Made by a program: the position numbers and the translations under genes
Notes under the pieces: generated by a model
What the model was told of the DNA's origin: nothing
Database searches by the model: none
Seen by the model: the letters and a program-made list of their open reading frames with translations, nothing else
Source of the DNA: Saccharopolyspora gregorii
GTDB lineage: Bacteria > Actinomycetota > Actinomycetes > Mycobacteriales > Pseudonocardiaceae
Direction: 5' to 3'
NCBI RefSeq assembly: GCF_024734405.1
Contig: NZ_CP059556.1
Coordinates: forward strand, 5,518,001-5,582,000
Length of the DNA: 64,000 nt
Part shown: positions 53,232-62,234 of the stretch, piece by piece
Layout: each line of letters starts with the position of its first letter
Position numbering within the stretch: position 1 is the stretch's first letter

Positions 53232-53606
53232 AGCGTGCTCCCTCCGTGAACTCTTCCCACCCACTGATCGCCCACAACCAGCCGGGTCCGGCTCCATTCT
53301 CCCCCATCCGGACGCAGCCGCGAAACCGAACCGATCAACTCGTGTCGCTGTTGCGCTGGTCGAATGCCCGTGGCAGGTGGCAGACTCAGCCGTCGTGCGG
53401 GCGTTTTCCGGGCTTTTCGGCTCTCCGCACGGCCACCCGTGCGGGCGTCGTGCGGCGGCAGCGGCATTTCCGGTCGACCGTCCAGTCAGGACCGCCCCGG
53501 AACCGCGCTCCGTGATCGACCCGGCACCGACCGTGCGCGGTCCACTGTGGATGCGCTGGTCAGGGCGGGCGCGGCCCGCACCTCCCAGGCGACGAAAGGG
53601 CGAGAA
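53232..53606. other. Divergent intergenic gap without a gene
   Basis: Between DUF3117 and the enoyl-CoA hydratase I see no supported gene. The stretch holds the small hairpin CCGCACGG-CCAC-CCGTGCGG (53425-53444) and both divergent promoters, for which no clear hexamers stand out. Confidence 0.4.
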
Positions 53607-54395
53607 GTGTCCGATGTACTGCTGACCCGCGACACCGGTGGCGTGCGACTGATCACGCTCAACCGGCCGGAGTCGTTCAACGCGCTCAACGTCGAGCTGA
53701 AGCTCGCGCTGGTCGGCGCGCTGCGGGAGGCCGCGGCCGACGACGCGGTGCGCGCGGTGGTGCTCACCGGCAGCGGGCGCTCGTTCTGCGCCGGCCAGGA
53801 CCTCAAGGAGCACATCGCGCAGCTGCAGGCGGACGACCCCAGTCCACTGAAGACGGTGGAGGAGCACTACAACCCCCTGATCCGCGCGGTGGCCACCATG
53901 CCGAAGCCGATCATCTCCGCGGTCAACGGCAGCGCCGCCGGGGCGGGCGCCTCGCTGGCGTTCGCCAGCGACCTGCGGATCGCCGCGGCGGACGCGAAGT
54001 TCCTGATGGCCTTCGCGAACGTGGGGCTGTCGACCGATTCGGGCGCGTCCTGGACGTTGCCGCGGCTGATCGGCTACGGACGGGCGATGGAACTGCTGCT
54101 GCTGGCCGAACCGGTCGCCGCCGACGAGGCGCTGCGCATCGGCATGGTCAACCGGGTGGTGGACGCGGGCCAGGCGACCGAGGCGGCGATGGAACTCGCC
54201 GCGCGGATGGCGACCGGCCCCACCAGCGCCTACGCGCGGATCAAGGAGACGATGCGGGCGGCCGCCGCAGAAGGCCTCGACGAGGCGCTGGACGTCGAGG
54301 CGGGCGCGCAGAACGAGGCGGGCAGCACCGCCGACCACCGCGAGGCGGTGGCCGCGTTCGTGGAGAAGCGGACGCCGAACTTCACCGGGCACTGA
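53607..54395 (+). CDS. Enoyl-CoA hydratase/isomerase family protein (PaaG-like)
   Basis: This 262-residue crotonase-fold enzyme has the oxyanion-hole segments GRSFCAGQDLKEH and NGSAAGAGASLAFASDLRIAA. The second acid residue that would confirm hydratase over isomerase activity is not certain; the GxDLKE and Asp-Ser-Gly-Ala-Ser features fit PaaG-like 1,2-epoxyphenylacetyl-CoA isomerases. GTG 53607 with AAAGGG upstream. It stands alone, without other phenylacetate genes. A hairpin follows. Confidence 0.87.
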   Translation: MSDVLLTRDTGGVRLITLNRPESFNALNVELKLALVGALREAAADDAVRAVVLTGSGRSFCAGQDLKEHIAQLQADDPSPLKTVEEHYNPLIRAVATMPKPIISAVNGSAAGAGASLAFASDLRIAAADAKFLMAFANVGLSTDSGASWTLPRLIGYGRAMELLLLAEPVAADEALRIGMVNRVVDAGQATEAAMELAARMATGPTSAYARIKETMRAAAAEGLDEALDVEAGAQNEAGSTADHREAVAAFVEKRTPNFTGH

Positions 54396-54403
54396 TTCCG
54401 CGC

Positions 54404-54430
54404 CGCGGGCCGTCCGCCGGGCGGCCCGCG
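54404..54430. terminator. Hairpin after the enoyl-CoA hydratase
   Basis: CGCGGGCCG (54404-54412) pairs with CGGCCCGCG (54422-54430). It lies nine bases after the stop; three copies of GCCGGATCAC follow up to the stop of the next, convergent gene. Confidence 0.65.
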
Positions 54431-54477
54431 CCGGATCACCGGTCAAGATCACTCGGCCGGCGCCGGATCACGCCGGA

Positions 54478-54933
54478 TCACCCGGTGCGCGGCCGGTACT
54501 CCGGGCAGAAGTCGGCGAACCGGTCCAGCGACCTCCGCAGGCCCCAGCTGAACGCGGGCCGCACCACCGGCCACAGCGCGCCGGTGCCGGTGGGCGCGGA
54601 CAGGTCCTCCCACCACACGAAGGTCGACTCGTCGGCCTGGCAGTGCCCGATCACCCGGAAACCGCCCTCGCCGGACACGAGGCCACCGGTGTGGCGCACC
54701 CGGCAGCACAGCGGCCGCCGCATCTCGATGATCTCCATGGTGTCCAGGAAGCCGACGCCGCGCAGCCCGGTGAACGCGGCCAGCGTGGTGCCGAGGCCGC
54801 CGTCACCGCTGACCACGTGCACCGAGGTGCCGAGCATCCACTCGCCCTGCCGCGACCAGTCGGTCGCCGCCGCCCACACCTGCTCCGGTGCGGCGCGCAC
54901 CGGCACCTCCAGCCGCAGCTGCGCGTTGCCCAC
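54478..54933 (-). CDS. SRPBCC-fold (START-like) protein
   Basis: This 151-residue protein matches the polyketide cyclase/START-like lipid-binding fold: RLEVPVRAAPEQVWAAATDWSRQGEWM at the start and FSWGLRRSLDRFADFC at the end. These proteins bind hydrophobic ligands or act as cyclases. GTG 54933 has GGAGGA nine bases upstream; GTG 54942 overlaps the preceding stop (GTGA) and is an alternative. It is the last gene of the PadR-DivIVA-SRPBCC same-strand group. Confidence 0.83.
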   Translation of the reverse strand: MGNAQLRLEVPVRAAPEQVWAAATDWSRQGEWMLGTSVHVVSGDGGLGTTLAAFTGLRGVGFLDTMEIIEMRRPLCCRVRHTGGLVSGEGGFRVIGHCQADESTFVWWEDLSAPTGTGALWPVVRPAFSWGLRRSLDRFADFCPEYRPRTG

Positions 54934-54938
54934 CCGAC

Positions 54939-55280
54939 TCACTCCTCCCGGTCGACCGACCGGGCGCGCTGCAGCTGATCCCCCGCGATGTCGAGCTGCC
55001 GCTGCAGGACGGCGACCTGGCCGCGCAGGTCGTCGATCTCGTTGGCCAGCCGCTCCAGCGCCCAGTCCACCTCGGCAGCCTTGTACCCGCGCAGCACCTG
55101 TTGAAACCGCAGCGAGCGCACATCGGCGCCCTCGACGTCGACGGCGGGCAGTCTGGTCGGCGTCGCTCCGGGCGGCAGCGCCTCCAGCTGCTCCCCCCGG
55201 CCGAAGACCAGGGCAGCGAGCAGGTAGATCACCGCGGCGACCACGAGCACGACGAACAGGTAGATCAGCGCACTAGCCAC
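54939..55280 (-). CDS. Small membrane protein with DivIVA-like domain
   Basis: This 113-residue protein starts with one membrane segment (ALIYLFVVLVVAAVIYLLAALVF) followed by a DivIVA-type segment, VLRGYKAAEVDWALERLANEIDDL, and a coiled coil. DivIVA proteins mark curved membranes at poles and septa in actinomycetes, so a role in cell-shape or growth-zone assembly is plausible. GTG start at 55280. Its stop overlaps the SRPBCC gene start. Confidence 0.82.
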   Translation of the reverse strand: MASALIYLFVVLVVAAVIYLLAALVFGRGEQLEALPPGATPTRLPAVDVEGADVRSLRFQQVLRGYKAAEVDWALERLANEIDDLRGQVAVLQRQLDIAGDQLQRARSVDREE

Positions 55281-55386
55281 GCTCCGATCGTGGCACGCCC
55301 GCCCCGCCGGGCGGCAGCAGACCTCGGCACGGCTCGCGTGGCGCTGCTCGTGCCCCGGCGGCCGGCCGTCCCGAATCGACGGGCGA

Positions 55387-55758
55387 TCAGGCCTTGGCGG
55401 GCGCCTGGGCGGGAACGGCCTTGCCTTCGAGGACGCCTTCGATGGCGCAGGTGAACTCGCGCCAAGCCCGGCGTTCCGCGTGCAGCGCCTCCACGCCGGA
55501 GGAGGTGAGCCGGTAGGTGCGGCGCTGCCTGCCGCCGACGGTGCTCCAGGCGCTGGTGACGTAGCCCGCGCGCTCCAACCGGCGCAGCGCCGGGTACACG
55601 GTGCCCGTGGGAAGGTCCAGCGCGCCGCCGCTGCGCTGCTGCAACGCCTCGATGATCGCGTACCCGTGCAGCTGTCTGCCGTCGAGGGTGGCCAGCAGCA
55701 GAGCGTCGAGGTGGCCGCGGAGCGCATCAGCCTTCACAGGTAGCGACTCTACGGTCAT
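55387..55758 (-). CDS. PadR-family transcriptional regulator
   Basis: This 123-residue repressor has the PadR winged helix: ALLLATLDGRQLHGYAIIEALQQRSGG, then LDLPTGTVYPALRRLERAGYV and the wing RQRRTYRLTSSG. Small PadR proteins of this group are single-domain and respond to small molecules. ATG start. A palindrome CAAGG-GGA-CCTTG lies 27 bases upstream and may be its operator. Target genes are unknown; the DivIVA-like gene lies downstream with a 106-base gap. Confidence 0.86.
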   Translation of the reverse strand: MTVESLPVKADALRGHLDALLLATLDGRQLHGYAIIEALQQRSGGALDLPTGTVYPALRRLERAGYVTSAWSTVGGRQRRTYRLTSSGVEALHAERRAWREFTCAIEGVLEGKAVPAQAPAKA

Positions 55759-56078
55759 TCGCCACCACTGTCACCGTCCCGATACAAGGGGACCTTGGTC
55801 CTTTCCCGATTCCCCTGCGGGTGAGTTCGATCACTCACCCGGGTGGCCGGAGTTCGCGGCGAACGGAGTCGCCCCGGTTCGGCCGAGCGGCGGGCAGGTA
55901 GATCGCGGTTCGTGACCGGGCCCGCGGCACCATCGCCCCGTTCGTGGGGCATTGCTCGACCGAACGAGTGGATCGATTCATGAGGCCCTCATCGCCGCCG
56001 CCCGGCGGCAGCACACTGCGGATCACCAGACGCGCCCTTGAGCCGGGCGCGTGCCGACGAGGAGGCCAGGAGGTCGGC
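55759..56078. other. 320-base divergent gap upstream of PadR
   Basis: No gene is supported here. It contains the palindrome at 55785-55797 and CGTTCG...CGAACG arms near 55938-55966, probably the divergent promoters of padR and the 56079 gene. Confidence 0.4.
55785..55797. promoter_or_regulatory. Palindrome CAAGG-GGA-CCTTG, candidate PadR operator
   Basis: The five-base arms are perfectly complementary, with a three-base centre. It lies 27 bases before the PadR start. Confidence 0.4.
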
Positions 56079-56444
56079 GTGCGCGACGACAGCGAACGAC
56101 AAGCCACCGGTTCGATCGGCGACCGGGAGGTCGTCCTGCCCGTGCCCCGCCGCCAGCCCGACGCCGCACCGGCACCGAGCGCGCTGTCGGTCCGGTCGAG
56201 CCTCGATGACCTGCGAGTTCGCATCGCCGCGCTGGTGGAGGCGGTGCACAACCTGCCCGCGACCGGCCTGGAGCTGGACGAGGCGCAGTGGCGGATCGAC
56301 GAGCTCGCCCAGGAGATCAACCGGCCGTACCCGAGCCCGCCGCGGGTGCGTTCCCGCTGGCTGCGGCTCGCCCCGCTGCTCACCGAGCTCGATGCCGCGC
56401 TCCCCGTCGCCGCCACCGGGCGCATGATCGACGACGCCTTCTGA
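56079..56444 (+). CDS. Hypothetical protein, 121 residues
   Basis: I do not recognise this protein. It begins VRDDSERQATGSIGDREVV, a polar start, and has helices DDLRVRIAALVEAVHNLPATGLELDEAQWRIDEL and LRLAPLLTELDAALPVAATGRM, likely a helical bundle or coiled coil. GTG 56079 has AGGAGGTC six bases upstream, a strong sign of translation; the frame is open further upstream to 55944. The gene stands alone between PadR and folP2. Confidence 0.62.
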   Translation: MRDDSERQATGSIGDREVVLPVPRRQPDAAPAPSALSVRSSLDDLRVRIAALVEAVHNLPATGLELDEAQWRIDELAQEINRPYPSPPRVRSRWLRLAPLLTELDAALPVAATGRMIDDAF

Positions 56445-56539
56445 TCCGCTGAACCGCCCGCCGTCGAACGCGCGCGGCGGATGCGGCGCCTCCCCGGTGC
56501 GCGCCCGGTCGACCGGGCCGGGCGTGCGAACCCGCGGGC

Positions 56540-57418
56540 TCAGGCGAGGGCGCGCAGGACCTGGTGCGGCGGCCGGGTGCCCGCGATGGCGGCGACCATG
56601 TCCACCACCCGCCGGGTCGCGGCGACGTGGTGCGCGCGGAACACCCGGGCGCCGCCCCACGCGGCGATCGCGGTGGCGGCGAGGGTCCCCTCCAGCCGCT
56701 CGGACACCTCGGCGTCGAGGGTCTCGCCGATGAAGTCCTTGTTCGACAGCGCCATCAGCACCGGCCACCCGGTGTCCACGAGCTCGGAGACGCGCCGCAC
56801 CAGTTCCAGCCCGTGCCAGGTGTTCTTGCCGAAGTCGTGGGTCGGATCGATCAGCACGCCGCCGCGCGGCACGCCGAGCGCCACCGCGGATTCGGCGCGT
56901 TCCACCAGCTCGGCGACGACCTGCGCGACCACGTCCGAGTAGCGCACCCGGTACGGGTCGGTGCGCGGCGGCAGGCCGCCGGTGTGCGAGCACACGACGC
57001 CCACGCCGAACTCGGCGGCGACCCGCGCCACCTCCGGGTCGGCGCCGGCCCAGGTGTCGTTGAGCAGGTCGGCGCCCGCCTCGCACACCCGGCGGGCGAC
57101 GGTGCCGCGCCAGGTGTCGACGCTGATCACCAGGCGGGGGTGCCGCTCGCGGACCGCGGCCACGAACGGCACCACCCGGCGGGACTCCTCGTCGGCACCC
57201 ACCCGTTCGCCCTGCGCACCGGCGCGGACCCCGCCGATGTCGACGATGTCGGCGCCGTCGGCGACGGCGGCGTCCACGGCCGCCAGCGCGGCGTCGGCGG
57301 CGAACGTGGCGCCGCGGTCGAAGAACGAGTCGCGGGTGCGGTTGACGATGGCCATGACCAGCGGCCGGTCCGCCGCCACGTCCTTGTCCCCGAAGCGCAG
57401 CGCGGGCTGAGGCGTCAT
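56540..57418 (-). CDS. folP2: Dihydropteroate synthase-like protein FolP2
   Basis: This 292-residue TIM-barrel protein resembles dihydropteroate synthase. It has VMAIVNRTRDSFFDRG in place of NVTPDSFSDGG and DIGGVRAGAQGERV in place of the GESTRPG loop, with DTWRGTVARRVCEAGADLLNDTW. These deviations match mycobacterial FolP2 (Rv1207), which does not show dihydropteroate synthase activity in studies of mycobacterial homologues. Its own role is unclear. ATG 57418. It lies downstream of the two LOG-family genes on the same strand, as in mycobacteria. Confidence 0.85.
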   Translation of the reverse strand: MTPQPALRFGDKDVAADRPLVMAIVNRTRDSFFDRGATFAADAALAAVDAAVADGADIVDIGGVRAGAQGERVGADEESRRVVPFVAAVRERHPRLVISVDTWRGTVARRVCEAGADLLNDTWAGADPEVARVAAEFGVGVVCSHTGGLPPRTDPYRVRYSDVVAQVVAELVERAESAVALGVPRGGVLIDPTHDFGKNTWHGLELVRRVSELVDTGWPVLMALSNKDFIGETLDAEVSERLEGTLAATAIAAWGGARVFRAHHVAATRRVVDMVAAIAGTRPPHQVLRALA

Positions 57419-57474
57419 GCTCCCGATCCTGGCACGTCCACCGCGCGGCCCGGCTCGGACCGGCGGCGGCCGGA

Positions 57475-58038
57475 TCAGCGGGCCGGCACCGCGCAGGCGT
57501 CCAGGGCGGACTCGACGTCGGTGACGACGACCAGCGAGTCCAGCGAGCGCTGCGAGGCGAAACCGTCGGCGACGAGCCCGCGCACCCACTCCAGCATCCC
57601 GCGGTAGTGGTCGTCCGGGTCGAGGATCACCACCGGCTTGTCGTGCATGCCGATGTACCGGGACGTCCACACCTCGAACAGCTCCTCGCAGGTCCCGATG
57701 CCGCCGGGCAGCGTCAGGAACGCCGAGGCGTGCGCGTCCATCAGGCCCTTGCGCTCGCGCATGGTGTCGACCACGAGCAGTTCGTCGGCGTCGTCGTCGG
57801 CGACCTCCCGGTCCACCAGGGCCCGCGGGATGACGCCCACGGTGCGGGCGCCGCCCGCGCGGGTCGCGCGCGCCACCTCACCCATCATGGAGACGCGTCC
57901 GCCGCCGGAGACGAGCGTCCAGCCGCGCTTGGCGATGCCGGTGCCGACCTCGGCGGCGAGGGCCAGGTACCGCTGGTCCACCGGCCCGGAGGCGCAGTAC
58001 ACGCACACCGCGTTCCCGGTGGTCTCCTCCGCACTCAA
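57475..58038 (-). CDS. LOG-family phosphoribohydrolase
   Basis: This 187-residue Rossmann-fold protein has the signature PGGIGTCEELFE (PGGxGTxxE) and SGGGRVSMMG, as in LOG enzymes, which cleave cytokinin riboside 5'-monophosphates or purine nucleotides. It matches Rv1205. The apparent start TTG 58038 overlaps the upstream gene's stop (TTGA); GTG 58008 is an alternative. It forms an operon with the longer paralogue and folP2. Confidence 0.87.
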   Translation of the reverse strand: MSAEETTGNAVCVYCASGPVDQRYLALAAEVGTGIAKRGWTLVSGGGRVSMMGEVARATRAGGARTVGVIPRALVDREVADDDADELLVVDTMRERKGLMDAHASAFLTLPGGIGTCEELFEVWTSRYIGMHDKPVVILDPDDHYRGMLEWVRGLVADGFASQRSLDSLVVVTDVESALDACAVPAR

Positions 58039-58811
58039 TGCGCCTCCTCCCAGGCCTGGTAGGCCTCTTCCACGATGCGCACCGCATCCTCCACATCATC
58101 GGTCAGGTGCAGCAGGGCCAGGTCCTTCTCTCCGACCTTGCCGGACGCGAGCATCGTGTCCCGCACCCAGTCGTAGAGGCCCTGCCAGTAGGACCGGCCG
58201 AACAGCACCACGGGGAACTTCGTGACCTTCTTGGTCTGCACCAGGGTGAGCGCTTCGAACAGCTCGTCCATCGTGCCGAACCCGCCGGGCAGGCAGACGA
58301 AGGCCTGGGCGTACTTGATGAACATGGTCTTCCGGGCGAAGAAGTACCGGAAGTTCACCCCGAGGTCCACCCACGGGTTGAGCCCCTGCTCGAAGGGCAG
58401 CTCGATGCCGAGGCCGACGGACAGCCCGCCCGCCTCGGAGGCGCCCCGGTTCGCCGCCTCCATGGTGCCCGGCCCGCCACCGGTGATCACGGCGCAGCCG
58501 ATGTCGGCCATGGCCGCGCCGAGCCGCACCCCCATCTCGTACTCGGGGTGCTCGCGCGGGGTCCGGGCGGAGCCGAAGATGGTCACCGCGCGCGGCACCT
58601 CGGCCAGCGCGCCGAACCCCTCCACGAACTCCGACTGGATGCGCATGACCCGCCACGGGTCGGTGTGCACCCAGTCGGTGGGGCCGCGCGAATCGAGCAG
58701 GCGTTGATCGGTCGTCGTCGGTTCGTGCAGGCGGGAGCGGCGGAGCACGACCGGCCCGCGCCGCTTCTCCTGCGGGCGCTCGGCGCCGTTCGGTGAACCC
58801 TCGATGGTCAT
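58035..58811 (-). CDS. TIGR00730/LOG-family protein, longer paralogue
   Basis: This 258-residue protein has the same fold: FGSARTPREHPEYEMG, ITGGGPGTMEAANRGASEAGG and the signature PGGFGTMDELFEALTLVQ. The N-terminus has an extra 70 residues. TIGR00730 proteins hydrolyse the N-glycosidic bond of nucleotide monophosphates. It is the first gene of the folP2 operon; ATG 58811 is preceded by TACCCT at six bases (58818-58823), suggesting a leaderless mRNA. Two paralogues in tandem are unusual. Confidence 0.87.
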   Translation of the reverse strand: MTIEGSPNGAERPQEKRRGPVVLRRSRLHEPTTTDQRLLDSRGPTDWVHTDPWRVMRIQSEFVEGFGALAEVPRAVTIFGSARTPREHPEYEMGVRLGAAMADIGCAVITGGGPGTMEAANRGASEAGGLSVGLGIELPFEQGLNPWVDLGVNFRYFFARKTMFIKYAQAFVCLPGGFGTMDELFEALTLVQTKKVTKFPVVLFGRSYWQGLYDWVRDTMLASGKVGEKDLALLHLTDDVEDAVRIVEEAYQAWEEAH

Positions 58812-58817
58812 GGTTCG

Positions 58818-58823
58818 AGGGTA
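58818..58823 (-). promoter_or_regulatory. -10 of a leaderless LOG-family gene
   Basis: TACCCT on the minus strand, six bases upstream of the ATG at 58811. Confidence 0.5.
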
Positions 58824-59013
58824 TGCAGCCGCCGGAGAACACCGGGTGCCGCGCCGGTGACCACGTGGTGCCGTCCGGTGCCGGCAGGGCCTAAGGGCCG
58901 TGCTGACCTGCGCCGACCTGCCCGCGAAGCGGTTCCCGGGAGTACCGTGGGCGGTACGACGGGACCCGAGCGGTGCCCCGGTACGTCGGCGGCGCCGCGG
59001 TCAGGGGGCGGCC

Positions 59014-59928
59014 ATGCTCATCGAACTGCTCGTCATCGTCCTGGTCATCGGAGTGATCTGCACGGCCTCCGCGGCGCGGATCATCACGCAGTACGAGCGG
59101 GGCGTCGTGTTCCGCTTCGGCAGGCTCCAGGAGTCGGTGCGCGGGCCCGGCCTCACCTTCGTGATCCCGGGCGTGGACCGGCTGCGGAAGGTGAACCTGC
59201 AGATCATCACCATGCCGGTGCCCGCGCAGGAGGGCATCACCCGGGACAACATCACGGTGCGGGTGGACGCGGTGGTGTACTTCAACGTCACCGATCCGGC
59301 GCGCGCGGTGGTCAACGTGGAGGACTACCTGTTCGCGATGGGCCAGGTCGCCCAGTCGTCGCTGCGCTCCATCATCGGCAAGAGCGACCTGGACGACCTG
59401 CTGTCGAACCGGGAGCGGCTCAACCAGGGCCTCGAAGTGATGATCGACAGCCCGGCGCTGCACTGGGGCGTGCACATCGACCGGGTGGAGATCAAGGACG
59501 TCTCGCTGCCGGAGTCGATGAAGCGCTCCATCGCCCGGCAGGCCGAGGCGGAACGGGAACGGCGCTCCCGGATCATCGCGGCCGACGGCGAGTACCAGGC
59601 GTCCCGCAAGCTCTCCGACGCGGCGGGCGTCATGGCCGACGCCCCGGCGGCGCTGCAGCTGCGGCTGCTGGAGACCGTGGTGGAGGTGGCGGCGGAGAAG
59701 AACTCGACGCTGGTGCTGCCGTTCCCGGTGGAGCTGCTGCGCTTCGTGGAGCACGCCCAGTCCCAGGCCGGGCAGCAGCGCCCCGACGAGCGGCCCACCC
59801 GGCGACCCACCGCGGATCCCGCCGCGCTCGACCAGATCCCGGACCCCGCCGGGGTTCCCGACGTCGAGGGCGTCCCGCAGGTGCGCGACGCCCGCATCGC
59901 CCCCGGCCTCAGCTCAGGAAGCGGGTGA
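59014..59928 (+). CDS. Slipin-family SPFH protein
   Basis: This 304-residue protein has an N-terminal membrane segment ([18 protein letters not shown]) and an SPFH/Band 7 domain: [15 protein letters not shown]-like sequence, [25 protein letters not shown] and a coiled-coil tail [15 protein letters not shown]. Slipins form membrane microdomain scaffolds. ATG 59014 is preceded by AGGGGGC. It is divergent from the LOG gene. The last 20 bases overlap the convergent dapE gene. No NfeD partner is adjacent. Confidence 0.87.
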   Translation: MLIELLVIVLVIGVICTASAARIITQYERGVVFRFGRLQESVRGPGLTFVIPGVDRLRKVNLQIITMPVPAQEGITRDNITVRVDAVVYFNVTDPARAVVNVEDYLFAMGQVAQSSLRSIIGKSDLDDLLSNRERLNQGLEVMIDSPALHWGVHIDRVEIKDVSLPESMKRSIARQAEAERERRSRIIAADGEYQASRKLSDAAGVMADAPAALQLRLLETVVEVAAEKNSTLVLPFPVELLRFVEHAQSQAGQQRPDERPTRRPTADPAALDQIPDPAGVPDVEGVPQVRDARIAPGLSSGSG

Positions 59929-60985
59929 GCGCCTCGGCGCAGCTCCGGATCTGGGCGGTGGGCACGTTCTCCTGCTGGGTGTGCGCCAGGGTCGGCGAGC
60001 CGGGGCCGAAGTTCACCGCGGGCAGCCCCCGCGCGGCGAACCGGGCCACGTCGGTCCAGCCGAGCTTCGCCACCGGTTCCCCGCCCGCGGCCGCCACGAG
60101 TTCGGCCGCGGCGGGCGAACCCAGGCCGGGCAGCGCGCCGCCGGAGCCGTCCACGACGGTGAGGTCGAAACCGTCGAACACCTCGCGGACGTGGGCTTCG
60201 GCCTCCGCCAGCGACTTGTCCGGGGCGAAGCGGTGGTTGACCGCGACCAGGCACGAGTCGGGCACGACGTTGCCCGCGACCCCGCCTTCGATCCGCACCG
60301 CCTGCAGGCCTTCGTGGTACTGGAGGCCGTCGATCACCGGCTGCCGCGGCACGTAGTCCAGCAGCCTGCGCAGGATCGGCTCGGCCCCGTGGATCGCGTT
60401 CTCCCCCATCCACGCGCGCGCGGTGTGCGCGCGGGCACCGCTGGTGCGGACCTCCACCCGCAGCGTGCCCTGGCAGCCCGCTTCGATGCTGGCGTTGGAC
60501 GGTTCGCCGACGATCGCCAGGTCGCCGTCCAGCCAGTCCGGCAGCTCCCGCTCGATCCGGTTCAGCCCGTTGTGCTCGGCCGCGATCTCCTCGCAGTCGT
60601 AGAACAGGAAGGTGAGGTCGTGGCGCGGTTCCGGCAGCGCCGCGGCCACGTGCAGCAGGACGGCGTCGCCGCCCTTCATGTCCACGGTCCCGCAACCGTG
60701 CAGCACCTCGTCGGCCCCGGAACCGGTGCGCCGGGACGGCAGGTTGTCGTTGATCGGCACGGTGTCCAGGTGACCGGCGAGCAACACCCGGGACGCGCGC
60801 CCGAGGTTCGTGCGGGCCAGCACGGCCTCGCCGTTGCGCACCACCTCCAGGTGCGGTGCCTGGGTGCGCAGCGCGTGCTCCACGGCGTCGGCGAGGCGCC
60901 GCTCGTCCCGGGAGACGCTGGGGATGTCCACCAGCGCGGCGGTCAGCTCGACGGGATCGGCGCGGAGATCGAGGAGGTCGGTCAC
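59909..60985 (-). CDS. dapE: Succinyl-diaminopimelate desuccinylase DapE
   Basis: This 358-residue zinc enzyme (M20 family) hydrolyses N-succinyl-LL-diaminopimelate, making LL-diaminopimelate for lysine and peptidoglycan. The metal-binding motifs are [21 protein letters not shown] and [12 protein letters not shown], and the last His is in [14 protein letters not shown] 60985 follows a -10 TAGCCT at seven bases (60993-60998), with no Shine-Dalgarno, so the mRNA is likely leaderless. It is divergent from dapD, one of the preceding steps. Confidence 0.92.
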   Translation of the reverse strand: MTDLLDLRADPVELTAALVDIPSVSRDERRLADAVEHALRTQAPHLEVVRNGEAVLARTNLGRASRVLLAGHLDTVPINDNLPSRRTGSGADEVLHGCGTVDMKGGDAVLLHVAAALPEPRHDLTFLFYDCEEIAAEHNGLNRIERELPDWLDGDLAIVGEPSNASIEAGCQGTLRVEVRTSGARAHTARAWMGENAIHGAEPILRRLLDYVPRQPVIDGLQYHEGLQAVRIEGGVAGNVVPDSCLVAVNHRFAPDKSLAEAEAHVREVFDGFDLTVVDGSGGALPGLGSPAAAELVAAAGGEPVAKLGWTDVARFAARGLPAVNFGPGSPTLAHTQQENVPTAQIRSCAEALTRFLS

Positions 60986-60992
60986 CCGAGGC

Positions 60993-60998
60993 AGGCTA
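60993..60998 (-). promoter_or_regulatory. -10 of leaderless dapE
   Basis: TAGCCT on the minus strand, seven bases before GTG 60985; same hexamer and spacing as before the MgtE-N/CBS gene. Confidence 0.55.
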
Positions 60999-61168
60999 CC
61001 CGCGGCGGTGCCCGGACCGCCGCGCCGACACCGCCGCACCCGCGGAGTCCACGGTGGACGGTCCAGCGGCCGGAATCCGCGCTCGCTCCCGGCAATCGCG
61101 TGATCACGAACAGTGCCGGTGCCGCCTGCCGAGCCGACCCCTGCAGGGCGGTGCCGGAATGCGCCGAT

Positions 61169-61174
61169 TACCGT
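61169..61174 (+). promoter_or_regulatory. -10 of leaderless dapD
   Basis: TACCGT ends seven bases before ATG 61182; no Shine-Dalgarno is present. Confidence 0.5.
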
Positions 61175-61181
61175 TTTTCGC

Positions 61182-62168
61182 ATGAGCGCGCAGACACCCG
61201 ACCCGCAGAGCACCGGCGCCCACGGCATCGGCCTGGCCACCGTCACCGACGACGGCACCGTGCTGGACACCTGGTTCCCCACCGTCAAGCTCGGTGAGCC
61301 CGGCGAATCCCGCACCACCCGGCTGACCGGCGAGGAAGCGGTGCGGTCCCTGGGCGAGGCCGGGGCCGCACTGCTCGGCCGCGACGACGCCCGCGGCGTG
61401 GAGGTCGTCGCCGTGCGCACCGAGATCGGCAGGCTCTCCGACGAGCCCGCCGACACCCACGACATCTACCTGCGCCTGCACCTGCTCTCGCACCGCCTGG
61501 TCCGCCCGCACGGGCAGAACCTGGACGGCATGTTCGGGCTGCTGTCCAACGTCGTGTGGACCAACCACGGCCCCTGCCCGGTCGAGGGCTTCGAGGCGAC
61601 CCGGCTGCGGCTGCGGTCCCGCGGCCCGGTCACCGTCCACAGCGTCGACAAGTTCCCCCGGATGGTCGACTACGTGACGCCGTCCGGCGTGCGCATCGGC
61701 GATGCGGACCGGGTGCGGCTGGGCGCTCACCTGGCCAGCGGCAGCACCGTCATGCACGAGGGCTTCGTGAACTTCAACGCGGGCACGCTCGGCGCGTCGA
61801 TGGTCGAGGGCCGGATCTCGGCGGGCGTCGTCGTCGGGGACGGCTCCGACGTCGGTGGTGGGGCGTCCGTGATGGGCACCCTCTCCGGCGGTGGCAAGGA
61901 GGTCATCTCCATCGGTGAGCGCTGCCTGATCGGCGCCAACGGCGGCATCGGCATCACCCTCGGCGACGACTGCGTCGTGGAGGCCGGGCTGTACGTCACC
62001 GCGGGCACCAAGGTCTCGCTGCCGGACGGCACCCTCACGAAGGCGCGCGAGCTGTCCGGTTCCGACGGCCTGCTGTTCCTGCGCAACTCCGCCACCGGCG
62101 CGGTGGAGGTCCGCCCGCGCACCGGCGGCAAGGTCGAGCTGAACGCGGCGCTGCACGCGAACGACTGA
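61182..62168 (+). CDS. dapD: Tetrahydrodipicolinate N-succinyltransferase DapD
   Basis: This 328-residue acyltransferase transfers succinyl from CoA to tetrahydrodipicolinate in the succinylase branch of lysine synthesis. The C-terminal half is a left-handed beta helix with hexapeptide repeats such as [34 protein letters not shown] and [25 protein letters not shown]. It is the actinobacterial type (Rv1201c). ATG 61182 is preceded by -10 TACCGT (61169-61174) at seven bases. Confidence 0.93.
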   Translation: MSAQTPDPQSTGAHGIGLATVTDDGTVLDTWFPTVKLGEPGESRTTRLTGEEAVRSLGEAGAALLGRDDARGVEVVAVRTEIGRLSDEPADTHDIYLRLHLLSHRLVRPHGQNLDGMFGLLSNVVWTNHGPCPVEGFEATRLRLRSRGPVTVHSVDKFPRMVDYVTPSGVRIGDADRVRLGAHLASGSTVMHEGFVNFNAGTLGASMVEGRISAGVVVGDGSDVGGGASVMGTLSGGGKEVISIGERCLIGANGGIGITLGDDCVVEAGLYVTAGTKVSLPDGTLTKARELSGSDGLLFLRNSATGAVEVRPRTGGKVELNAALHAND

Positions 62169-62234
62169 CCACTACGCCGATCCGACCGCCGAAGGGCGGG
62201 GGTTCACCGGGCCCGGATCGGCGACACTGGTGGT

